Shown piece by piece: positions 1-5,070 of a stretch of DNA of 5,070 nt; within the stretch, counting starts at the first letter, position 1; each line of letters starts with the position of its first letter. The notes under the pieces were generated by a model. It was given only the letters and a program-made list of their open reading frames with translations, did no database searches and had not been told where the DNA came from. The position numbers and the translations under genes were made by a program. Source of the DNA: Candidatus Omnitrophota bacterium (GTDB lineage: Bacteria > Omnitrophota > Gorgyraeia > Gygaellales > Profunditerraquicolaceae); NCBI GenBank assembly GCA_016931435.1, contig JAFGET010000116.1:1-5070 (forward strand). Direction: 5' to 3'.

Positions 1-294
1 ACAACGAAGATAGAAATAGAAGTCGACGATCTGGCGCAATTTAAGGATGCGCTTTCCGGAAAACCCGATATTATTATGCTGGATAATATGAGTAGAAGCG
101 ATGTCAGAAAAGCTGTATCATTAAGGAAAGGCAGGTATCCACTTTTGGAAGTCTCAGGTAATATCGATATCAAAAATATCCGTTCTTTTGCCTCTTGCGG
201 GGTTGATTCCATATCTTTAGGGACGCTTACTAAAGATATCGTGTCTTTAGATATGTCTTTGGAAATAAAAAAGATCTTAAAAAAAGGGGGCTAG
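1..294 (+). CDS. nadC: Nicotinate-nucleotide diphosphorylase (carboxylating), C-terminal part
   Basis: This is the 3' end of a gene entering from the left; the frame is open from base 1 and ends at TAG 292-294, leaving 97 residues. NadC (quinolinate phosphoribosyltransferase) converts quinolinate and PRPP to nicotinate mononucleotide, CO2 and pyrophosphate, in the cytosol, as the step committing de novo precursors to NAD. Seen here are the typical C-terminal barrel motifs in order: KIEIEVDD near the start of the fragment, DIIMLDNM (fragment residues 23-30), LLEVSGNI (48-55) and GVDSISLGTLTKDI followed by LDMSLEI near the end. In the family these acidic and glycine-rich segments line the substrate and phosphate site. 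The protein ends at the expected place, shortly after the LDMSLEI segment, so the 3' end looks intact. The stop is one base from the next start, which implies a shared transcript. The N-terminal half is outside the window. Confidence 0.93.
   Translation, partial: TTKIEIEVDDLAQFKDALSGKPDIIMLDNMSRSDVRKAVSLRKGRYPLLEVSGNIDIKNIRSFASCGVDSISLGTLTKDIVSLDMSLEIKKILKKGG
283..290 (+). promoter_or_regulatory. Ribosome binding site of the HEAT-repeat gene
   Basis: A purine run, AAAGGGGG, lies inside the last nadC codons and ends five bases before ATG 296. It resembles a Shine-Dalgarno sequence and supports this ATG as the start. Its position over the nadC stop suggests the two genes are translationally coupled. 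It is the only clear Shine-Dalgarno-like site among the four starts in the window. Confidence 0.7.
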
Positions 295-295
295 G

Positions 296-1513
296 ATGAA
301 AAAAACTCTGGCTTTTATTTTGGCTTTGGTATTGTTTGGCGCGGCGTATATTTCTTCGGTTTTAGCTGTTGAGGAAGTTGATGTGCGCGATAAGATCTTG
401 ATCACAAGCACTGCCTTAGAGGCCCTGGGTAAGATCGCCGACCCTAAAGCTGAACAGGTCTTCCTGCAGGGCTTGGTCAGCGAGCATGATCTTATAAAAA
501 ACAGCGCTCTCTTTGCGCTGGGAAATTTGAAAGATAAGAAGTTCTCTTCCTCTTTAAAAGATATGCTGGCTGATAAAGATCCGTCCCTTAAGATCTCGGC
601 TCTTACCGCTTTGATTAAATTAGGTTTTCCGCCCGCGGAAAAAGAATTATTGGCATTATTGGAGTCTCCTGACCCATGGGTCAGGTCTGAAGCAGTAGGC
701 CTTTTAGAATATTACAACCAGAAATACCTGCCTTTGGCACTCGAGCTTCTAAAAAAAGAAAAAGATGACGACGTGTGCCTGGCTATAATAGATTTATTCG
801 CGGAAACTAAATTCTCGCAAGCCAACGAATATATCACCAGGCTTTTGAAAAGTAAAAACCCGAAAATACGCCAGGCTTCTTGCCGGGCTATAGCTAAGAT
901 AAATGCTAAAGGCGCAGTCGCGTCTTTAAAAAACAAATTGAAGGACGATAGTGTACAAGTGCGAATTGCCGCAAAAGAATCCTTGGGTTTCTTGGGTGAT
1001 CGGTCTAATATCAAACTATTTTGGAAGGAGGCCTATGACGAGGAGCCCTTGGTCAGGTTAAGTTCTTATTCCGCTTTGGTTTACCTCAGGGAATTAGATA
1101 TATTACCGGTTATTTTAGAAGTGATTTCATCCGTTGACACGGAAAGTTATGAACGCAGGCAGGCTGCTTTGATATTAGCCAGATTGAATCCGGAGTTTAC
1201 GGATTTCGCTGGCGGCGCTGTTAAAAATAATAAGCTATTAGAGGAAAATATGTGCCTGGAGTATAAGATAAATAATAAAAACTTAGCTGTTTTTCTTAAT
1301 TCTGCACTAAAGGATAAACACAGTCCTTTATATGAAGATGCCCCGTTTATAATTTCTGCGTTTAAAGAGGAGGCTTGCCTTCCGGCTTTAAGAGAGTCAC
1401 TTTCAGACGAGGATACCGATATGGTAGCTAATTGCATTTTTGCATTAGGCGAGATGGAAGATAGGGGTTCCGTGGATAGTTTGATCGGGCTCTGTAAAAA
1501 ATACGGTTTCTAA
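296..1513 (+). CDS. Exported HEAT-repeat protein of unknown function
   Basis: This 405-residue protein begins with a classical Sec signal peptide: MKK, a hydrophobic core over residues 4-20, and a likely signal peptidase I site after V-L-A at residue 24. No lipobox cysteine is present. The rest is helical and built from HEAT-like repeats, visible as recurring pairs with D-P or D-x-x-V/L-R turns: about residues 36-60, 64-90, 95-122, 126-152, 186-213, 218-240, 250-275 and 366-400. Clear turn motifs are DPSLKISALTAL, DPWVRSEAVGLL and DSVQVRIAAKESL. Residues 300-350 fit the repeat poorly. HEAT arrays usually act as protein-binding scaffolds; no catalytic domain is visible. The product is predicted to be periplasmic or otherwise exported. 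The start is supported by the signal peptide and the purine-rich site just upstream, and the gene probably shares a transcript with nadC. The specific role is unknown, and the genes on either side do not define it. Confidence 0.85.
   Translation: MKKTLAFILALVLFGAAYISSVLAVEEVDVRDKILITSTALEALGKIADPKAEQVFLQGLVSEHDLIKNSALFALGNLKDKKFSSSLKDMLADKDPSLKISALTALIKLGFPPAEKELLALLESPDPWVRSEAVGLLEYYNQKYLPLALELLKKEKDDDVCLAIIDLFAETKFSQANEYITRLLKSKNPKIRQASCRAIAKINAKGAVASLKNKLKDDSVQVRIAAKESLGFLGDRSNIKLFWKEAYDEEPLVRLSSYSALVYLRELDILPVILEVISSVDTESYERRQAALILARLNPEFTDFAGGAVKNNKLLEENMCLEYKINNKNLAVFLNSALKDKHSPLYEDAPFIISAFKEEACLPALRESLSDEDTDMVANCIFALGEMEDRGSVDSLIGLCKKYGF
320..367 (+). other. Signal peptide hydrophobic core and cleavage region
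   Basis: Codons 9-24 of the HEAT protein encode the end of a hydrophobic stretch (ILALVLFGAAYISSVLA). The expected cleavage is after Ala24, at base 367, with small residues at the -1 and -3 positions (A and V). The mature protein would start VEEVDV. This is a prediction from the sequence pattern only. Confidence 0.7.
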
Positions 1514-1582
1514 CTCCTTGTTCAATCAGTCTTCGCTCATTCAACCGGGGTGTGCTGCCCAGAATAGCCTTGACAAAGCGCC

Positions 1583-3571
1583 ATGCTTTTTAAATTACAT
1601 ACTAAGCTACGCCCTTGCGGAGATCAGCCGGAAGCGATAAGTAAGCTTTGCTCCTCTATCCTGAGGGGGAAGAGGCACCAGGTGCTTTTAGGGGCTACCG
1701 GTTCAGGAAAGACTTTTACCCTGGCGCATGTGATCCGGCGGATCGGCCTTCCCGCTTTGGTGATTTCTCATAACAAGACCTTAGCCGCGCAACTCTATTC
1801 CGAATTCAAGGATTTTTTCCCCGAAAACGCCGTAGAGTATTTTGTCAGCTATTACGATTATTATCAACCCGAGGCTTATATACCTTCCACGGATACCTAT
1901 ATAGAAAAAGACGCTTCCATAAACGATAGGTTAGACCGTTTGAGGCTTTCCTCTACCAGTTTTTTGATGTCGCGTCGGGATGTCGTGATAATTTCTTCAG
2001 TATCCTGCATTTACAACCTTGGTTCGCCTAACGACTATAAAGAGAAGCTTGTAGTCTTAAGTAAAGGCGAAAAAATAAGCCGCGATGAGATAATACTGAA
2101 GCTTGTTCAGATCCAATATGAGCGTAATGATTACGAATTTATACGCGGCAGGCTCAGGGTAAGGGGTGATGTGCTGGAGGTCTACCCTGCTTATCAACAG
2201 AAGGCTTTACGTATTGAGTTTTTCCGGGATAAAGTAGAAAAAATATCCGAGATAGACCCGGTTAGCGCAGAGGTATTATGTATATTGGAGAAAGCAGCGA
2301 TTTATCCGGCCAAGCATTTTATGGTTTCCGAAAGCAGGATAGAAGAAGCGCTTCAATCTATAAAGCAGGAATTGGACCGCCAGTTGGAGGTTTTAAAAAG
2401 CAGGAATAAATTATTGGAAGCCCAGCGCTTAGCCTCACGCACAAGTTATGATATGGAGATGCTCAAGGAGGTCGGTTATTGCCATGGTATTGAAAATTAT
2501 TCCCGGCACCTTTCTGGTCGAGGCAGCGGCCAGAGGCCTTATTGTTTGATCGATTATTTTCCCGATGATTTCTTAGTCATAATTGACGAGTCTCACGCGA
2601 CCGTCCCTCAGCTAAGGGGTATGTATGAGGGCGATAAGGCGAGAAAAACGGTATTAGTCGAGCATGGTTTCAGGTTACCTTCTTGCCTGGATAACCGCCC
2701 TTTGAAATTTGACGAGTTTGAGAAGATTGTTAAACAAATTGTCTTTGTTTCCGCAACGCCCGCGGATTACGAGATCAAAAAATGCGCCGGGGTCACCGCC
2801 GAACAGGTCATCCGTCCCACGGGCCTCCTGGACCCAAATATTATGGTCAGGCCGACGCGCGGACAAGTAGAAGATTTGATACTTGAAGTAAAGAAGCGCG
2901 CGGAAAGGAACGAGCGCACTTTAGTTACCACGCTTACTAAAAGGATGGCAGAAGACCTTACGGCTTATCTGCAGGAAAAAGGATTAAAGGTAAAATATTT
3001 ACATTCCGATATCCAGACTATCGAACGCTCGCAGATATTGAGAAAGTTAAGGCAGCAGGAATTTGATTGCCTGGTAGGCATCAATCTTCTCAGGGAAGGG
3101 TTGGACCTGCCGGAGGTCTCTTTGGTCGCCATATTGGATGCGGATAAAGAAGGTTTTTTGCGTTCAGCTACTTCTTTGATCCAGGTTGCCGGCAGGGCAG
3201 CGCGTAATGTAAACGGCGAAGTTATCATGTACGCGGATTCTATTACAGGCTCTATGAAGAAGGCGATTTCAGAAAGTAACCGCAGGCGTAAGATCCAGCT
3301 TGAGTTTAACAGGAAACACAAGATCACTCCGCGCTCGATCCGTAAGTCAATCCGCCAAGGCATAGAGGATCTGGCTGAGTCGCAAGAGATGGTCATCGGC
3401 CTCACCGGGCAGGACCGCCAAGAGTATGAGCTGAAAGATTTTATGGCGGAGCTTGAGTACGAAATGGAGCTTGCCGCGCGGAATTTGCAGTTTGAAAAAG
3501 CCGCGCAATTAAGGGACAAGTTGAAAGAATTAAATAAGCTTAAAAATCAGAGCCAAAAAGGCAAAGGTTAG
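1583..3571 (+). CDS. uvrB: Excinuclease ABC subunit B
   Basis: UvrB is the ATP-driven damage-verification subunit of nucleotide excision repair. UvrA loads it onto damaged DNA, and it then recruits UvrC for incision. At 662 residues it is the normal family length. Visible in order are the N-terminal FKL...GDQPEAI motif; Walker A GATGSGKT (37-44); the beta-hairpin rich in tyrosine, YYDYYQPEAYIPS (90-102); SRHLSGRG (307-314); Walker B-like IDESH (334-338); SATP (390-393); INLLREGLDLPEV (500-512); motif VI QVAGRAARN (534-542); and a C-terminal UVR domain for UvrC contact (about 622-655, FEKAAQLRDKLKEL). The ATP-binding lysine (43) and the DE pair (335-336) are present. ATG 1583 is the first possible start because in-frame stops lie at 1565 and 1571, and it matches the usual N-terminus. 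No Shine-Dalgarno sequence and no LexA-type operator (CTGT-N8-ACAG or GAAC-N4-GTTC) is seen upstream, so SOS control is not supported here. Confidence 0.98.
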   Translation: MLFKLHTKLRPCGDQPEAISKLCSSILRGKRHQVLLGATGSGKTFTLAHVIRRIGLPALVISHNKTLAAQLYSEFKDFFPENAVEYFVSYYDYYQPEAYIPSTDTYIEKDASINDRLDRLRLSSTSFLMSRRDVVIISSVSCIYNLGSPNDYKEKLVVLSKGEKISRDEIILKLVQIQYERNDYEFIRGRLRVRGDVLEVYPAYQQKALRIEFFRDKVEKISEIDPVSAEVLCILEKAAIYPAKHFMVSESRIEEALQSIKQELDRQLEVLKSRNKLLEAQRLASRTSYDMEMLKEVGYCHGIENYSRHLSGRGSGQRPYCLIDYFPDDFLVIIDESHATVPQLRGMYEGDKARKTVLVEHGFRLPSCLDNRPLKFDEFEKIVKQIVFVSATPADYEIKKCAGVTAEQVIRPTGLLDPNIMVRPTRGQVEDLILEVKKRAERNERTLVTTLTKRMAEDLTAYLQEKGLKVKYLHSDIQTIERSQILRKLRQQEFDCLVGINLLREGLDLPEVSLVAILDADKEGFLRSATSLIQVAGRAARNVNGEVIMYADSITGSMKKAISESNRRRKIQLEFNRKHKITPRSIRKSIRQGIEDLAESQEMVIGLTGQDRQEYELKDFMAELEYEMELAARNLQFEKAAQLRDKLKELNKLKNQSQKGKG

Positions 3572-3630
3572 ATCAAGCGGCGCTATAGGGTGGATTTTAC
3601 GTTACGCTTTTCTTAACTATCTTTTTTCTT

Positions 3631-4365
3631 ATGCTATTAGCCATTGATATAGGAAACACCAATATTAACCTGGGAGTATTTGACGCAAGGCGTCTTATAT
3701 TAAGGCGCGCGTTTATTAGCTTAAAGAGGGCTCAGGCGCGCCATCTTGGCGTAATAGTGAAGCGCTATGGGGTCAAGGAAGCTATTATCTGCAGCGTAGC
3801 GCCTGAGAAAACAGGATTATTGCGGGAGATTTTAAATCCAAGATTACCGGGTTCTTCATATATGGTAGGCAGGGATATAAAGGTCCCTTTAAAGAACTTT
3901 TACCGTAGGCCCGCTCAGGTGGGGCAAGACCGCCTGGTAAATGCTTATGCGGCAATCGAATTTTACGGCGCTCCACTTATCGCAATAGACTTTGGCACCG
4001 CAATAACCTTTGATTGTGTCAGCAGAAGAAAAGCTTATTTAGGCGGGTTGATTTTACCCGGATTGCAGGCTTCTTTGGATATATTATCCATGCGCGCGGC
4101 TTTGCTTCCTAAGGTCAAGCTACGCCGACCCCGCGAGTTCATAGGCAGGGATACCAAAAGCAGTATGTTGGCAGGTGCAGTCTACGGGTTTGCGGCATCG
4201 GCCGACATATTATGCCAACGTATTAAAGATAGGTTATCTTCTCAGGCGAAGGTGATCGGCACCGGAGGCAATATCAGATTAATATCAAGGTATTGCCGTT
4301 GTCTTGATGTAGTCGATGAAGATCTGACGCTTAAGGGCTTAAATCTGCTTTATCGGCTGCATTAA
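3631..4365 (+). CDS. coaX: Type III pantothenate kinase
   Basis: CoaX phosphorylates pantothenate to 4'-phosphopantothenate using ATP, the first step of coenzyme A synthesis, in the cytosol. The type III family belongs to the ASKHA fold, typically needs a monovalent cation and is not inhibited by CoA feedback. Seen here are the N-terminal phosphate-loop motif DIGNTNINLGVFD (6-18); SVAPEKT (55-61); VGQDRLVNAYAA (97-108), whose Asp100 aligns with the family's catalytic aspartate; DFGTAITFD (120-128); GGLILPGLQASLD (138-150); RAALLPKV (155-162); and a C-terminal ATP-site motif IGTGGN (209-214). Length is 244 residues, slightly shorter than the usual 250-260, but all key motifs are intact. ATG 3631 starts directly at the conserved MLLAIDIGNTN; the upstream frame has a stop at 3586 and no alternative ATG, GTG or TTG start. 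The ten bases before the ATG are all pyrimidines, so no Shine-Dalgarno site exists. Confidence 0.96.
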   Translation: MLLAIDIGNTNINLGVFDARRLILRRAFISLKRAQARHLGVIVKRYGVKEAIICSVAPEKTGLLREILNPRLPGSSYMVGRDIKVPLKNFYRRPAQVGQDRLVNAYAAIEFYGAPLIAIDFGTAITFDCVSRRKAYLGGLILPGLQASLDILSMRAALLPKVKLRRPREFIGRDTKSSMLAGAVYGFAASADILCQRIKDRLSSQAKVIGTGGNIRLISRYCRCLDVVDEDLTLKGLNLLYRLH

Positions 4366-4410
4366 TTTCTTGAGCATTTAAAGTATCTGTGGTATTATCC
4401 AATCAAGAAA
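4366..4410. repeat. Perfect 8-base inverted repeat upstream of the sensor gene
   Basis: TTTCTTGA at 4366-4373 is repeated as its exact reverse complement TCAAGAAA at 4403-4410, with 29 bases between. The left arm starts directly after the coaX stop codon and overlaps the proposed -35 hexamer. The right arm covers the expected transcription start and ends two bases before the sensor ATG. This layout would suit an operator bound by a dimeric regulator or by two dimers, but a chance match in this AT-rich gap is possible. The spacing is too wide for a typical hairpin terminator and no T-run follows. Confidence 0.4.
4370..4398 (+). promoter_or_regulatory. Predicted sigma70-type promoter with extended -10
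   Basis: A -35 hexamer TTGAGC (4370-4375, four of six consensus bases) is followed by a 17-base spacer and a -10 hexamer TATTAT (4393-4398, five of six). TG at 4390-4391, one base before the -10, forms an extended -10 element (TGGTATTAT). Transcription would begin near 4405, only about seven bases before ATG 4412, giving a leaderless or nearly leaderless mRNA for the sensor gene. This is an inference from consensus matching. Confidence 0.55.
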
Positions 4411-4411
4411 G

Positions 4412-5070
4412 ATGTCTTCAAATCTCGCAGTATACATAGTATCCGCTTTTATCGGGCTGGTTATCGCTTTTTTATTGATAAACCTTGCCAGGCTCTCTAA
4501 AAAAATCTCCATATCTCCTAATTCCGGGTCTTCAAGAGAAGAACATCCCGTATTTGATGCCGCTAAAGATGCCTTTTTAAGGCACAACCTCTATAAAGAA
4601 ATAAGCAAATTTGCCGCAAGTAACCAGGACGCCCAGGTCGCTGCGGATTCCGTTGCGGATATCTTCGGCAGGGAGTTGGAGCGTAGGGTAGTTACCACGC
4701 AGCAGGAACTGAGCAGGAAATATAATAATATCATCGAACAGAAGATCCAAAGCGAAGAAGTTGCATGGAAAAAATATAATAAGGCTCTTGCCGAAAAAAG
4801 GGATACGGATGCGGTAATAAGAAATATTGCCGAAGGGCTGGTTGTTTTAGACGCCAAGGGTAAGGTGATCATGATGAATCCTGCCGCGGAAAAACTCCTG
4901 GGGACCCAGAGAAAAGATATGGTCGGTAAGTCCATCGTGGAGAATTTGAAAGAGGAACAGCTTATTTCTTTAGTCAAAGATTCAAAGGATAAAGGAGAAA
5001 AAGGAGAGAAAGAGATAGAGTTGGTCAGCCAAAGCAACGAAACAAAGAAGGTGTTGCGCGCCTCAAGCGC
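4412..5070 (+). CDS. Membrane-anchored PAS-domain sensor protein, N-terminal part
   Basis: The frame is open from ATG 4412 to the window edge, giving 219 complete residues with no stop, so the 3' end is missing. Residues 4-27 (core IVSAFIGLVIAFLLINLA) form one membrane segment. The following basic stretch (ARLSKK) suggests a cytoplasmic C-terminal side, with the short uncharged N-terminus outside. Residues 50-130 are charged and probably helical, possibly coiled coil. A PAS domain starts near residue 133, with the typical IRNIAEGLVVLDAKGKVIMM, NPAAEKLLG and VGKSI elements. PAS domains of this type usually sense a ligand or redox state and drive a downstream histidine kinase, cyclase or phosphatase. 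A sensor histidine kinase is the likeliest output, but this is inference because no catalytic domain is in view. ATG 4412 is the first start after an in-frame TAA at 4379. It has only a weak purine run before it and appears to have its own promoter in the gap after coaX. Confidence 0.85.
   Translation, partial: MSSNLAVYIVSAFIGLVIAFLLINLARLSKKISISPNSGSSREEHPVFDAAKDAFLRHNLYKEISKFAASNQDAQVAADSVADIFGRELERRVVTTQQELSRKYNNIIEQKIQSEEVAWKKYNKALAEKRDTDAVIRNIAEGLVVLDAKGKVIMMNPAAEKLLGTQRKDMVGKSIVENLKEEQLISLVKDSKDKGEKGEKEIELVSQSNETKKVLRASS

Noticed and set aside
1570..1575. Perfect TTGACA, a consensus -35 hexamer, just before uvrB
   Set aside because: Any matching -10 would fall inside the uvrB coding region (the best is TAAATT at 1591 with a 15-base spacer), so transcription would start after ATG 1583. 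It cannot drive uvrB from its only plausible start.
1514..1582. Possible terminator or SOS operator between the HEAT gene and uvrB
   Set aside because: Only a short GGG/CCC pairing without a T-run is present, and no LexA-type operator matches.
2965..3519. Long antisense open frame opposite uvrB
   Set aside because: It lies entirely within a well-conserved uvrB coding region and its serine/arginine-rich translation matches no protein family I recognise.
3591..3630. Possible promoter or terminator in the gap before coaX (TTAACT, GTTA...TAAC, run of six T)
   Set aside because: The -10 and -35 matches are at most three of six bases, and the only stem is four A/T-rich base pairs with a nine-base loop. 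Neither stands above chance.
4044..4060. Hairpin CGGGT...ACCCG inside coaX
   Set aside because: The five-base stem falls on codons of the conserved GGLILPG motif and is explained by coding constraint.
4331..4342. Palindrome TTAAG-GG-CTTAA near the end of coaX
   Set aside because: The loop is two bases, too tight for a stable hairpin, and the stretch encodes the conserved LTLKGLN segment.
4591..5037. Antisense open frame opposite the sensor gene, and a smaller one at 4378-4587
   Set aside because: The + strand frame through both encodes a membrane segment and a recognisable PAS domain, so these are shadows.

Overview
The window is an ordinary stretch of bacterial chromosome with all genes on the + strand: a nadC fragment, an exported HEAT-repeat protein, uvrB, coaX, and the start of a membrane-anchored PAS-domain sensor that runs off the right edge. 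No tRNA, rRNA, mobile element, CRISPR array or long repeat is visible. Moderate base composition, dense same-strand packing, a type III pantothenate kinase and weak Shine-Dalgarno use suggest an uncultured bacterium. A lineage such as Omnitrophota would fit, but this is only a guess because no phylogenetic marker is present.

Layout. Positions 1-294 hold the last 97 residues of NadC (NAD biosynthesis). One base after its stop comes a 405-residue HEAT-repeat protein with a signal peptide (296-1513), preceded by the clearest ribosome binding site in the window. It is probably co-transcribed with nadC. After a 69-base gap comes full-length uvrB (1583-3571), the damage-recognition helicase of nucleotide excision repair. 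After a 59-base gap comes coaX (3631-4365), type III pantothenate kinase, the first step of CoA synthesis. After a 46-base gap containing a good sigma70-type promoter candidate comes a sensor protein (4412 to beyond 5070) with one membrane segment, a helical linker and a PAS domain. Its output domain lies outside the window.

Functional links. nadC and coaX are both cofactor genes and sit together in many bacteria, often with birA; here a HEAT-protein gene and uvrB separate them. No pathway obviously joins all five genes, so the run looks like housekeeping genes packed in one direction. I found no convincing new multi-gene system. The points most worth a second look are the extended -10 promoter bracketed by a perfect 8-base inverted repeat just before the sensor gene, the lack of Shine-Dalgarno sequences at three of the four starts, and the uncharacterised exported HEAT protein coupled to nadC.
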